From contig NZ_VJYI01000004.1 in assembly GCF_008065375.1 (NCBI RefSeq), positions 594,588-658,587 of the forward strand: a DNA stretch of 64,000 bases, in the 5' to 3' direction. Shown piece by piece: positions 9,356 through 18,102 of this stretch. Position 1 is the first letter of the stretch, and each line of letters starts with the position of its first letter. The notes under the pieces are model-generated. The model had not been told where the DNA came from and made no database searches. It was given only the letters and a program-made list of their open reading frames with translations. Made by a program: the position numbers and the translations under genes. The DNA is from Nonomuraea sp. SYSU D8015 (GTDB taxonomy: Bacteria; Actinomycetota; Actinomycetes; Streptosporangiales; Streptosporangiaceae).

Positions 9356-10555
9356 ATGAACCCCCGTCCTCACCTCCCTCGCCGTGACGCCTTCAGGATC
9401 GCCGGGCTCTCCGCCGCCGGGCTCGCGCTCGCCGCCTGCGGCGTGCAGGGGCAGAAGGCCGCGCCGCCCAAGGCCGACGCCGTCCAGGACTTCTGGTCCA
9501 AGCAGACCAAGCACGGCAAGGTCGTCTTCGCCAACTGGCCCGAGTACATGCCGGAGGACCAGGCCCCGCTGAAGAAGTTCCAGGAGGCCACCGGCATCTC
9601 GTACGAGTACAAAGAGGTCATCCAGGAGAACGCCGAGTTCTTCGGCAAGGCCGAGCCCGTGCTGCGCGCCGGGCAGTCGCTGGGCTACGACATCGTCGTC
9701 ATGACCAACGGCATCCACCTCCAGAACATGATCCAGCTGGGCTACGCGGTGCCCCTCGACCACTCCAAGCTGCCGAACTTCGCGGCCAACGCCGGGCAGA
9801 AGTACAAGGAGCGCGCCTACGACCCGGGCAACAAGTACACGATCCCGTACACCTCTGGTGTGACCGGGATCGCGTACAACACCGAGCACGTCAAGGAAGA
9901 CATCACCAGCATCCAGTCGTTGTTCGACTCCAAGTACAAGGGGCGGGTCGGCATGATGGCCGACGCGCAGGAGATCGCCAACTTCGGCATGTTCGCGCTG
10001 GGCATCGACCCGGAGAAGTCGACCGAGGCGGACTGGCGCAAGGCCGGGGACAAGCTCAAGGAGCAGCGCGACGCCGGACTTGTCCGGAAATATTACGACC
10101 AGAGCTATATCGACGCCGTGTCCAAGGGCGACGTCTGGCTGACCATGGCCTGGTCGGGCGACGTCTTCCAGCGCCAGCTCGCCGGCGAGCCCGTCAAGTT
10201 CGTGGTGCCCGAGGAGGGCGGCACGATCTGGACCGACAACATGCTCATCCCCAAGGGTGCCGCCAACCCGTTGGACGCGCTCATGCTGATGGACTACCTC
10301 TACCAGCCGGCCGTGGCCGCCGAGCTGGATGAGTTCATCCAGTACGTCACCCCCGTCCCGGCCGTCCAGGACCTGCTCAAGGAGAAGGCCAAGACCGCCG
10401 AGGGCGAGGACAAGAAGGCGCTCGAGGACATGGTCAACAGCCCGCTCATGTTCCCGACCGAGGCCGACTACGCCAAGCTGCGCGGCTACACGCCGCTGGA
10501 CAACAAGCAGCAGCAGATCTTCAACCCGATCTTCCAGTCCGTCACCCAGGCATAA
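9356..10555 (+). CDS. potD: Polyamine ABC transporter substrate-binding lipoprotein
   Basis: A 399-residue extracytoplasmic solute-binding protein of the PotD/PotF type. The N-terminus has twin arginines (RRDAF) followed by a hydrophobic stretch and an LALAAC lipobox with Cys at about 28, so a Tat-type lipoprotein signal is likely. The body contains VVFANWPEYMPED and YTSGVTGIAYN-like segments typical of polyamine-binding proteins. It captures putrescine or spermidine outside the membrane and delivers it to PotB/PotC. Spacing to both neighbours is under 10 bases, consistent with one mRNA. Confidence 0.9.
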   Translation: MNPRPHLPRRDAFRIAGLSAAGLALAACGVQGQKAAPPKADAVQDFWSKQTKHGKVVFANWPEYMPEDQAPLKKFQEATGISYEYKEVIQENAEFFGKAEPVLRAGQSLGYDIVVMTNGIHLQNMIQLGYAVPLDHSKLPNFAANAGQKYKERAYDPGNKYTIPYTSGVTGIAYNTEHVKEDITSIQSLFDSKYKGRVGMMADAQEIANFGMFALGIDPEKSTEADWRKAGDKLKEQRDAGLVRKYYDQSYIDAVSKGDVWLTMAWSGDVFQRQLAGEPVKFVVPEEGGTIWTDNMLIPKGAANPLDALMLMDYLYQPAVAAELDEFIQYVTPVPAVQDLLKEKAKTAEGEDKKALEDMVNSPLMFPTEADYAKLRGYTPLDNKQQQIFNPIFQSVTQA

Positions 10556-10557
10556 CG

Positions 10558-11409
10558 ATGCGGCGGCTCACCCCCTACCTGCTGGCGCTGCCGAGCTGGA
10601 TGTGGCTGGCGATCTTCCTGGTCGTGCCCATGGTCGCGATGGCGTCGGTGTCGCTGCAGACCGGCAACGCCATCGACGGCTTCGCCATGACCTTCAGCTT
10701 CTCCAACTACTCGGACGCGCTCGGCAGGTACAGCACCCAGCTGTTGCGCTCTCTGCTGTACGGCGGGATGGCGACCGCGGCCATGCTGGTGATCGGGTAC
10801 CCGGTGGCGTACTGGATCGCCTTCAAGGGCGGCCGGCGCAAGTCGATGTACCTGTTCCTGATCCTGCTGCCGTTCTTCGTGTCGTTCGTGCTGCGGACGA
10901 TCTCGTGGAACTTCCTGCTGTCGGACAACGGGATCCTGTTCGGCACGCTGAAGGGCTGGGGGCTGCTGCCTGACGACTTCCACGTGCTCGCCACCGCGTT
11001 CGCCGTAGTAGGCGGGCTCACGTACAACTTCCTGCCGTTCATGATCCTGCCGATCTACGTGGCGCTGGAGCGGGTGGACCCGCGGGTGGTGGAGGCCGCG
11101 CAGGACCTGTACGCCACCCGCGCGGCGGCCTTCCGCCGCGTGGTGCTGCCGCTGTCGCTGCCGGGGGTTTTCGCCGGGGTGCTGATGACGTTCGTCCCGG
11201 CCACGGCGGACCCGATCAACGCGGCGATCCTCGGCGGGACCGCCAACACCATGATCGGCAACATCATCCAGACCGAATACCTCACCAACCTCAACTACCC
11301 GACCGCCTCGGCGCTGTCGTTCACGCTGATGGCGGTGCTGCTCGTGGGCATCTTCGTCTACGCCCGGGCGCTCGGCACCGAGAACGTCCTCGAGGCGGCC
11401 GCGCGATGA
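10558..11409 (+). CDS. potB: Polyamine ABC transporter permease, PotB type
   Basis: A 283-residue permease with six predicted membrane helices and a binding-protein-dependent transport (EAA) loop, VVEAAQDLYATRAAAFRRVV, through which it contacts PotA. The early SWMWLAIFLVVPM segment and an LRTISW motif are usual for PotB/PotH. It begins two bases after the PotD stop and ends overlapping the PotC start (ATGA), so translation is coupled and the two permeases are made in equal amounts. Confidence 0.9.
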   Translation: MRRLTPYLLALPSWMWLAIFLVVPMVAMASVSLQTGNAIDGFAMTFSFSNYSDALGRYSTQLLRSLLYGGMATAAMLVIGYPVAYWIAFKGGRRKSMYLFLILLPFFVSFVLRTISWNFLLSDNGILFGTLKGWGLLPDDFHVLATAFAVVGGLTYNFLPFMILPIYVALERVDPRVVEAAQDLYATRAAAFRRVVLPLSLPGVFAGVLMTFVPATADPINAAILGGTANTMIGNIIQTEYLTNLNYPTASALSFTLMAVLLVGIFVYARALGTENVLEAAAR

Positions 11410-12191
11410 GGGGGACGAGGCTCGGCGACAAGCTGCTGCACATCTACACCTGGCTGATCATCGTCTGGCTGTCGTCGCCGATCGCCGTGATGATCCTGTT
11501 CGGCTTCAACGACAAGAAGAGCAAGTCCAACACCTCGTGGCAGGGCTTCACGCTGCGGTGGTACGCCGAGCTCTTCGACATCTCCGACCTGACCGTGGCG
11601 CTGCGCAACTCGCTCGTCATCGCCGCGGTCAGCACGATCATCACGGTCGTGATCGGCACCATGCTCGGGCTGGCGCTCGGCCGGCACCGCTTCCGCGGCA
11701 AGGGCGTCACGAACTTCCTGGTCTTCGCCGCCATCTCCACGCCCGAGCTGGTCATGGGCGCGTCGTTGCTGTCGTTGTTCGTCTCCGGGAACGTGCCGCG
11801 CGACGCCAACACGATCATCATCTCCCACGTGCTGTTCTCGCTGTCGTTCGTGGTGGTCACGGTGCGGGCGCGGGTGGTCACCCTCGACCCGTCGCTGGAG
11901 GAGGCCGCCAGGGACCTCGGCGCCACGGCGTGGGGCACGTTCCGGCAGGTCACGCTGCCGTCGATCATGCCGGGCGTGATGGCCGGGGCCATGCTGTCGT
12001 TCGCGCTGTCCGTCGACGACTACGTGGTCACCAGCTTCGTCAACGGGTCCACGGTCACCTTCCCGCTGTGGATCGTGGGCGCGGTTAAAACGGGAATCCC
12101 ACCGCAGGTCAACGTCATGGGTACGCTGATCTTCGGCATTGGGGTGCTGATCGCGATCGGGAACGCGGTCGCGGCGCGGCGCCGAACCTAA
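11406..12191 (+). CDS. potC: Polyamine ABC transporter permease, PotC type
   Basis: A 261-residue permease with six predicted membrane helices and an EAA loop (EEAARDLGATAWGTFRQVTL). It pairs with PotB. The sequence FALSVDDYVVTSFVNGS is the conserved PotC/PotI segment. It overlaps PotB by four bases and is followed 15 bases later by the FAD oxidoreductase, so the operon continues. Confidence 0.9.
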   Translation: MRGTRLGDKLLHIYTWLIIVWLSSPIAVMILFGFNDKKSKSNTSWQGFTLRWYAELFDISDLTVALRNSLVIAAVSTIITVVIGTMLGLALGRHRFRGKGVTNFLVFAAISTPELVMGASLLSLFVSGNVPRDANTIIISHVLFSLSFVVVTVRARVVTLDPSLEEAARDLGATAWGTFRQVTLPSIMPGVMAGAMLSFALSVDDYVVTSFVNGSTVTFPLWIVGAVKTGIPPQVNVMGTLIFGIGVLIAIGNAVAARRRT

Positions 12192-12206
12192 AACACTTGT
12201 AGGGAA

Positions 12207-13610
12207 GTGGGATTTGTGGATCCGCTGAAGGCTCTTGCTGATGCGGAGCGCAAGCCGTACTGGCTGGACAGCCCGGCCAGACCCGAGCCGCGACCGCGGC
12301 TCATCGGAAACACGACCGCCGACCTGGTCGTCGTCGGAGGAGGATTCTCAGGGCTGTGGACCGCCCTGATGGCCAAGGAACGCGACCCGTCGCTCGACGT
12401 CGTCCTGCTCGAAGGGCGCAGGATCGGCTGGGCGGCCACCGGCCGCAACGGCGGGTTCTGCATGGCGACCCTCACCCACGGCCTGGCCAACGGGCTGGAG
12501 CGGTGGCCGGACGAGATCGACCGGCTGGAACGCATGGGGGTCGACAACCTCGACGAGATCGAGCGCACGCTGGAGCGCCACGACATCGACTGCTCGTTCG
12601 AGCGGACCGGGGAGCTGCACGTGGCCACCGAGCCGTGGCAGCTCGACGGGCTCCATGAGCACCTCGACCTGATCTCCGAGCTCGGGCTCGACTACCTGCC
12701 CCTGGACCAGGAGCAGGTGCGGGCCGAGGTCGACTCCCCGACCTATCTCGGCGGGCTCTGGGAGCGCAGCGGGTGCGCCATGCTCGACCCGGCGCGGCTG
12801 GCGTGGGGGCTCCGGAAGGCGTGCCTGCGGCTCGGCGTGCGCGTCCACGAACGCAGCCCCGTCCGCTCCCTGCGCGACGACGGCCCGATGATCGAGCTCC
12901 GCACCCCGCACGGCACGGTCACCGCCCCCAAGGTGGCGCTCGGCACCGGGGGTTTCCCGCCGCTGCTGCGGCGGCTCAAGCACTTCGTGGTCCCCGTGTA
13001 CGACTACGCGCTCATGACCGAACCCCTGACGGACGCGCAGCTCGCCGAGGTCGGCTGGCGCAACCGGCAGGGCGTCGGCGACTCCGGCAACCGGTTCCAC
13101 TACTACCGGCTGACCGACGACAACCGGATCCTGTGGGGCGGCTACGACGCCGTCTACTACAACGGGGGGCTGGTCAAGCCGGAGTACGACCAGCGCGACG
13201 AGACGTTCGTGACGCTCGCCCGGCATTTCTACGACACGTTCCCGCAGCTGGCCGAGGTGCGCTTCACGCACCGGTGGGGCGGGGTGATCGACACCTGCAG
13301 CCGGTTCAGCGCCTTCTACGGGCAGGCGCACGGCGGGCGGCTGGTCTACGCGATCGGCTACACCGGCATGGGCGTCGGGGCCACCAGGTTCGGGGCGAAC
13401 GTCATGCTCGATCTGTTGTCGGGCGAGCGTACCGAGCGTACCGAGCTGCGGATGGTCAAGGAGAAGCCGATCCCGTTCCCGCCCGAGCCGGTGCGGTCGG
13501 GGGTCATCCAGTTCACCCGCTGGTCGATCGCCCAGGCCGATCAGCACCAGGGCAAGCGCAACCTGTGGCTGCGCACGCTGGACCGGATGGGCCTGGGATT
13601 CGATTCCTGA
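12207..13610 (+). CDS. FAD-dependent amine oxidoreductase (PuuB/DAO-superfamily)
   Basis: A 467-residue flavoprotein of the D-amino-acid-oxidase superfamily. The dinucleotide-binding motif VVVGGGFSGLWTAL lies near residue 35, and a second FAD segment with YAIGYTGMGVGATRFGANV is near residue 390. Position after the polyamine importer and near the aminoaldehyde dehydrogenase suggests oxidation of putrescine or gamma-glutamylputrescine to an aldehyde. No glutamylputrescine synthetase is in the window, which favours direct oxidation, but this is inference. Start: GTG at 12207, or the in-frame GTG at 12216, which sits about 10 bases after AGGGA and may be the true one. A terminator hairpin follows. 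Confidence 0.82.
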   Translation: MGFVDPLKALADAERKPYWLDSPARPEPRPRLIGNTTADLVVVGGGFSGLWTALMAKERDPSLDVVLLEGRRIGWAATGRNGGFCMATLTHGLANGLERWPDEIDRLERMGVDNLDEIERTLERHDIDCSFERTGELHVATEPWQLDGLHEHLDLISELGLDYLPLDQEQVRAEVDSPTYLGGLWERSGCAMLDPARLAWGLRKACLRLGVRVHERSPVRSLRDDGPMIELRTPHGTVTAPKVALGTGGFPPLLRRLKHFVVPVYDYALMTEPLTDAQLAEVGWRNRQGVGDSGNRFHYYRLTDDNRILWGGYDAVYYNGGLVKPEYDQRDETFVTLARHFYDTFPQLAEVRFTHRWGGVIDTCSRFSAFYGQAHGGRLVYAIGYTGMGVGATRFGANVMLDLLSGERTERTELRMVKEKPIPFPPEPVRSGVIQFTRWSIAQADQHQGKRNLWLRTLDRMGLGFDS

Positions 13611-13627
13611 CCTGAGGGCATGATGCT

Positions 13628-13659
13628 GCCAGCCCCCGAGTGAGATCACGGGGGTTGGC
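13628..13659 (+). terminator. Terminator hairpin after polyamine operon
   Basis: An 11-bp stem (GCCAGCCCCCG against CGGGGGTTGGC, one G-U pair) with a 10-base loop, 18 bases after the oxidoreductase stop. There is no T-tract, as is common in actinomycetes. It ends two bases before the ATG of the next gene, so it lies in that gene's 5' untranslated region or close to it. Confidence 0.6.
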
Positions 13660-13661
13660 GC

Positions 13662-14573
13662 ATGCGTGCGAAGTGTCTGACGTCGTGGCTCGGCCTGGCG
13701 CTCGCGGCCGGGTGCGGGGTCGAGCAGGCTCCGGTCGTGCCCGTTGCCGGGAAACCGCCGGTCAAAGTGGCGCGATGTTTCCTGAAATATCGGGACATGA
13801 GGGCGGGGGAGGTGGCGCGGGCGCGACTGACGCGGGACGTTTCCCAATATCTCAGCCGACGCCCGGGCCGGATCGTCTACGCGGCCCTCGACCTGGTCAC
13901 CGGCGTCGAGCTGGGACAGGGAAAACACGACCAGGACCTGATCACCGCCAGCGGCGCCAAGGTGGACATCGTCATGGCGCTGCTGGCCCGCCGGAGCGGC
14001 GGGCTGGACGAGGACGAGCAGGACCTGGCGGCCCGCATGATCACAGAAAGTGACAACCACGCGGCGGACGCGATGTGGTCCCGCGTCGGCGGTGGCGGCG
14101 GCATGAGCGCCTTCTACGACCGGGCGGGCCTGCGGGAGACCACGCCGGGGCCGAGCAAGTTCTGGGGCGGCACCACGACCAGTCCCGCCGACCGCATCCG
14201 CCTCCTGAAACTGCTGATCACGGGCGGCAAGGGCCTGAGCACCGCCGATCGGCGGCTGGTGCTGGGGTTGATGGGCCGGGTGCAGCGGGATCAGGCCTGG
14301 GGCGTGAGCGCCGCCGCCCGTCCCGGGGATCGGGTGGCGCTGAAGAACGGCTGGACGCCGCGGCCGTTCATCCACAACACGTGGGCCGTCACCAGTTACG
14401 GCAGGATCGTGGGTCCCGGCCGCGACCTGTTGCTGTCGGTGCAGACGGACCGCCAGCCGGGGGAGGGCGCCGGCATGGAGACCATCGAAGGGATCGCCAG
14501 AATGATCGGCTCCCGCCTCCACACCCTGTCCCCAATGATCAGCCGCCCCTGCCCCACCAGCCCCATCGCCTGA
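13662..14573 (+). CDS. Class A beta-lactamase-like serine hydrolase, lipoprotein
   Basis: A 303-residue protein with a short hydrophobic N-terminus and a LAAGC lipobox (Cys about 18), so probably anchored outside the membrane. It has the serine-hydrolase fold motifs of class A beta-lactamases and D,D-peptidases: SGAK (SxxK), SDN in MITESDNHAADA, and KNG in place of KTG near residue 230. The omega-loop glutamate of true beta-lactamases is not evident, so antibiotic hydrolysis should not be assumed. A cell-wall or esterase role is as likely. The gene follows a terminator at once and has no obvious partner. Confidence 0.72.
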   Translation: MRAKCLTSWLGLALAAGCGVEQAPVVPVAGKPPVKVARCFLKYRDMRAGEVARARLTRDVSQYLSRRPGRIVYAALDLVTGVELGQGKHDQDLITASGAKVDIVMALLARRSGGLDEDEQDLAARMITESDNHAADAMWSRVGGGGGMSAFYDRAGLRETTPGPSKFWGGTTTSPADRIRLLKLLITGGKGLSTADRRLVLGLMGRVQRDQAWGVSAAARPGDRVALKNGWTPRPFIHNTWAVTSYGRIVGPGRDLLLSVQTDRQPGEGAGMETIEGIARMIGSRLHTLSPMISRPCPTSPIA

Positions 14574-14631
14574 CCACCCGGCCCCCGCTCTCCTAAAGGC
14601 GAGCGCACATCCGGTGACGAGCACAGAAAGG

Positions 14632-15057
14632 TCATACCTTCTTGACCACGATCGTGTCCGGGACGAGCCTCTCCAGGTCGTCTACGTCCGAGGTGAAGAC
14701 GGTGACCTGCCCCTTCTGCTGTCGCGCGATGACGGCGAGCACGGCGTCGATCGCGTACTTGTGGCCGTGTAGCTTGGCGTCGGCCAGGAGCCGGCGGGCC
14801 TCGCGGGCATGGTCCTTCCCGATGTCGGCAACGTTGAGCCGGGAGAGCACCCAGTCCCAGCGTTGCTCGGTGATCCTGCCGTCGTATGCCTCGACCACCG
14901 TCATCGGAGACGTCACCACCTCCGCCTGGCCCCGGGCGGCGAGGTCGAGCCAGGCGATCATTTTCCGGTCGCCCCGCACAGCCAGGGACAAGGCCTCGCA
15001 GTCGAGCACGAAGATCCGCAGCGGTGGCTGCCCGTGCTCACCGGTTCGCTTGCTCAC
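14632..15057 (-). CDS. PIN-domain toxin of a VapBC-like pair
   Basis: A 141-residue PIN-domain RNase. The acidic metal-binding residues appear in order: VLDCEALS (first Asp), VVEAYDG (Glu), KYAIDAVLAV (Asp) and VFTSDVDDLERL (Asp). By family knowledge it would cleave tRNA or rRNA and be silenced by the preceding antitoxin. Its GTG start overlaps the antitoxin stop (GTGA), the classic arrangement. The pair sits at the edge of the accessory island and may help to stabilise it. Confidence 0.85.
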   Translation of the reverse strand: MSKRTGEHGQPPLRIFVLDCEALSLAVRGDRKMIAWLDLAARGQAEVVTSPMTVVEAYDGRITEQRWDWVLSRLNVADIGKDHAREARRLLADAKLHGHKYAIDAVLAVIARQQKGQVTVFTSDVDDLERLVPDTIVVKKV

Positions 15058-15332
15058 GCAGCCTCTCCTGCGTTGCGCTTTCCGCCGGCGCGGCGGCGCT
15101 CGTGCTCGGCGTCGAGATCGTCCAGCTCTTCGATCGCTGCCGCGCGCTCGTCTTCGGTGACCGGCCCGTACTCTTCCTCCAGCCAGTCCACCAGTTCGAG
15201 CAACCGGTCCCGGTCACGCTTGAAGCGCAACGCCTCGGCGACGTACGCCGACAGGCCCCGCTCCGCCGCCTCAGCGCGGATCTCGTCGAGAAGTTCCTCG
15301 GGGATCGTCACCGTTACCTTCTTAGTCGCCAT
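15054..15332 (-). CDS. Ribbon-helix-helix antitoxin of the PIN pair
   Basis: A small protein of 92 residues whose first 45 residues form a ribbon-helix-helix DNA-binding fold (KKVTVTIPEELLDEIRAEA, then GLSAYVAEALRF). The acidic C-terminal tail would wrap the PIN toxin. The ATG at 15332 begins the conserved domain; an ATG at 15344 would add four residues. Neither has a good Shine-Dalgarno. As in other VapB-like antitoxins it probably represses its own promoter within the first 50 bases upstream. Confidence 0.82.
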   Translation of the reverse strand: MATKKVTVTIPEELLDEIRAEAAERGLSAYVAEALRFKRDRDRLLELVDWLEEEYGPVTEDERAAAIEELDDLDAEHERRRAGGKRNAGEAA

Positions 15333-15344
15333 ACTAGAGACCAT

Positions 15345-15839
15345 ACTCCAGGTATCAGCCTCCTTACCAGCGCTTCAGTGCGCTTTCGCTGTCCGCCAAC
15401 CACGATCGCCACTCGGATTGACCCTCCAGCGCTGCGAGACACAGCCGGTCGTCGGTTCCGCCGGATAGGCATCGCTACCTCTCTCGGCAACCATGTGATG
15501 GCCCGATGGGCTTCCGCGCTCGTACGGCTGACGCCGAAGCGTGGACCTGGCTCTGCTCGTTCCGCGGCTGGACGCGTTGACACCCGACAAGAACACCTGA
15601 TCCATCCGCCTCCGGCGCCCGCTGCTTGAGATCAGCACATCGGACGCGGCCCAGCTCACGCACGAACTCGGAGGTGCAGCCCGCGAACCCGCTTCGGTGA
15701 TCCCGGGTTACCTGTCCTCCATCCGCCCGGTACGGCAGGCATCTCACCCCTGATCGGACCGTGAGGTATTCCTGGTCCCTGCGAGGGTCGAGTATCGGCC
15801 CTCTGGCGAGGTCGATCAAAAAATTGCACAATTGCCTCC
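15345..15839. other. Gap of about 495 bases with no gene recognised
   Basis: Both strands were read and no frame looks like a real protein; the longest frames are rich in Arg, Gly and Ser and lack domain-like patterning. Base composition is more even than in the core genes, as is common at the border of an accessory island. The right end, just before 15840, is AT-rich (GATCAAAAAATTGCACAATTG) and probably holds the promoter of the HNH nuclease gene. Confidence 0.45.
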
Positions 15840-16772
15840 GTGAAGGCGTACGTCGGGATAACTGACGCAAGTTGGTACCGGTTCCTCTTCGCGCGCCCGA
15901 CAATCACAGAGGTCAACTTCTGGCGTCCCTCCAGCGGTCGCGAATTCCGTGCGCTCGACCATGGCGAACCGTTCTTCTTCAAAACCCACCACCCGCACAA
16001 CCGCGTGGTCGGTGGCGGCTTCTTCAGCGGCTTTGCGCCCCTTCGCGTCTCGGAGGCATGGGAGTTCTTCGGGGAGGGCAACGGCGCTGCGAGCCGTGTC
16101 GAGTTACGCCACCAGGTCGGACGGTACCGCAGCCGGCCAATGACCCCCGAGGAGGACCCGGTCATCGGGTGCGTCATCATCCGCGACGTCTTCTTCTTCC
16201 ATGAGGACCGCATCGCCGGACCGCCGCCGAACTTCGCGCCCAATATCGTGCAAGGTAAGAGCTACGACTTGGCCGTCCACCCGGCCGCCGCCTACTTCCA
16301 TGATCTGCTGAACAGGATCGGAATCAGTGGGGACATCGATTTGTCCGAGCCGTGGCATCGCGGCGGGCCCGTCTACGGCGATCCTCGGCTAGCCCCGCGT
16401 AGGCTCGGCCAGCAGGCCTTCCAGGCCGTGGTCCTGCATGCGTACGAACGCCGATGCGCGATCACTGGCGACCGGATCCGGCCGGTCCTGCAGGCGGCCC
16501 ACATCCGCCCGGTCGCGGCGGGCGGCGAACATCGACTGGACAACGGGCTACTCGTCCGGTCGGATGTGCACACGCTGTTCGATCGCGGCTACCTGGCGAT
16601 CGATCCCAAGCACCGACTGCTGGTCAGCCCGAGACTGCGTGAGGAGTTCGGGAACGGCGAGGAGTTCTACCGCCGGGCCGGACAGGAGATCAACGTTCCG
16701 GACCGACCTCGGGACCGGCCGAATCGCGAGGCACTCGAGTGGCACCTCGATGAGGTGTTCCTCAGTACGTAG
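15840..16772 (+). CDS. HNH endonuclease with N-terminal reader-like domain (type IV restriction candidate)
   Basis: A 310-residue protein in two parts. Residues 1 to about 165 form an alpha/beta domain (FFFKTHHPHNRVVGGGFF, IGCVIIRDVFFF, PNIVQGKSYD) that recalls the PUA/ASCH-like modules fused to nucleases that recognise modified DNA. Residues about 200-260 hold an HNH nuclease: C206 starts the beta hairpin, and H221, N235 and H244 give the H-N-H triad in AAHIRPVAAGG, RLDNGLL and VHTLFD. Such fusions in actinomycetes are considered modification-dependent (McrA-like) restriction enzymes. Modification specificity cannot be read here. The GTG at 15840 is the only start giving the full N-terminal domain. 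The next operon begins about 400 bases downstream. Confidence 0.8.
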   Translation: MKAYVGITDASWYRFLFARPTITEVNFWRPSSGREFRALDHGEPFFFKTHHPHNRVVGGGFFSGFAPLRVSEAWEFFGEGNGAASRVELRHQVGRYRSRPMTPEEDPVIGCVIIRDVFFFHEDRIAGPPPNFAPNIVQGKSYDLAVHPAAAYFHDLLNRIGISGDIDLSEPWHRGGPVYGDPRLAPRRLGQQAFQAVVLHAYERRCAITGDRIRPVLQAAHIRPVAAGGEHRLDNGLLVRSDVHTLFDRGYLAIDPKHRLLVSPRLREEFGNGEEFYRRAGQEINVPDRPRDRPNREALEWHLDEVFLST

Positions 16773-17169
16773 GCCGAATGCACGGTATGCGAACACCCGG
16801 AATGGATGAACCCACGCGGAACGTGGCCCACCAGCCAGAAGCGGTCCTGACTCCGGACTCGTGCGCTGGCTTGTCCAACTTAGCCGCACCTTGAGGACGA
16901 GTTCTCCCCTTACAAATGCGCGCAGCGCCGGCAAGTTGACCGAGCTGCGGTGCGAACGCTTCGGCTCCGTGCACGATAAGAAACTGCAGGTCGAATTATG
17001 GCGAAGCCTCCCGGTCACGCACGAGTTGCTGCGTGGCAATGCCTGCGATCTGGGCGGCAGGCAGGTACGCCCACTCCCGTGGAGCCCAATCGACAGCGCC
17101 CAGCAGGGTCGTACGGCCGGGCTTTTGTCGATGGACCGGTTTATGGTCAGAGCGGACATCGGAGTAGAA
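16773..17169. other. Gap of about 400 bases before the nuclease operon
   Basis: An open frame runs into the next gene from 16861, but its first 103 residues are of low protein-like quality and the real start is at 17170. No other gene is seen. The stretch presumably contains the promoter of the three-gene operon. No confident -10/-35 pair was located. Confidence 0.45.
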
Positions 17170-18102
17170 ATGAATGATCTCCTCGCGGCGTGCAGTAGTC
17201 AGCTGAGCACATGGGCGTCTGCGTTCGCCCGTGAGCGCCGGCTGCCCGACCAAGCACTGCGGCTACGGCCGCCACTGAACATGGACGAGGCCAACGGGCT
17301 GGCCCTCGCTCGTGGCGCTGGCCTAGTGGAGATACAGCCCGATGGAGTATTCCGGCTCGCAGGCGCCGCGCGGAACAAGGGGCCCTACAACCTGTTCTCG
17401 CAAGGCCCGGCCCCCTCACTCAACCGCGAATACTTGGTACAGATCACGGCGTTCGCCGAGCTGGTGGTCGAGCACCGCTGGCCAGCGCGGCGGGTGGCAT
17501 TCGAGTACGACGCACTGGATCTGGCGACCCTTGACAGCAGCGGACGACCAGTGGTGGTGGCCGAGGCCAAGCGCGACACCGCGTCGCTGGACCTCATGAT
17601 CGCCGAAATGCGTGCCGCAACGGCGCGCCAGGTCACGGCACCGGCGAACACGACACAGCGGAAGATCGCCGCGCTGTCGAGGCTTGGCGCCAAGGTGTTC
17701 TGGGCAGTGGCACCCGGCGTACGACGCGCCTTCAATATCGAGATCGACCAGGACGGTGTGCCGCAACTCATTCCTCGCGAGGCACCCTTGGCAGGGCCAC
17801 GCACGGACCTGGACTGCCCGGTGTGTGGATCCGAGGAGGACGTGCGAGGTAGCCGACTGCCTGATGGACGCATCCGCCTGGTGTGCACCGCCTGTGACCA
17901 TCGCTGGTCGCGGACACCCCGAAATCCCTGCCGACGGTGCGGATCTGCGGATGTCGAAATCGGCACCTACCAGGGCTGGGCCTACGACGACCCAGACGCC
18001 GCTGCTGACGACACCTCGGCACCATGGCACTACGTCGACTGGGACGTCTACCGTTGCCATAGGTGCCACCACGTCTGGCAAGCAGGCCGCCGTGCCGACT
18101 GA
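17170..18102 (+). CDS. PD-(D/E)XK-like nuclease with two C-terminal zinc ribbons
   Basis: A 310-residue protein. The central region (about 85-205) has a restriction-endonuclease-like core: a helix with E87, strand Asp D117 (FEYDALDLATL) and E132-A-K134 (VVVAEAKRD), matching D...ExK. After it come four CxxC pairs (C216/C219, C239/C242, C254/C257, C296/C299), enough for two zinc ribbons that could bind DNA or RNA. The N-terminal 80 residues look like a small winged-helix module. The ATG at 17170 has GGAG five bases upstream and is preferred over longer in-frame starts. It overlaps the next gene by 11 bases. I know no named defence family with exactly this architecture. The nuclease assignment rests on motif reading. 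Confidence 0.65.
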   Translation: MNDLLAACSSQLSTWASAFARERRLPDQALRLRPPLNMDEANGLALARGAGLVEIQPDGVFRLAGAARNKGPYNLFSQGPAPSLNREYLVQITAFAELVVEHRWPARRVAFEYDALDLATLDSSGRPVVVAEAKRDTASLDLMIAEMRAATARQVTAPANTTQRKIAALSRLGAKVFWAVAPGVRRAFNIEIDQDGVPQLIPREAPLAGPRTDLDCPVCGSEEDVRGSRLPDGRIRLVCTACDHRWSRTPRNPCRRCGSADVEIGTYQGWAYDDPDAAADDTSAPWHYVDWDVYRCHRCHHVWQAGRRAD

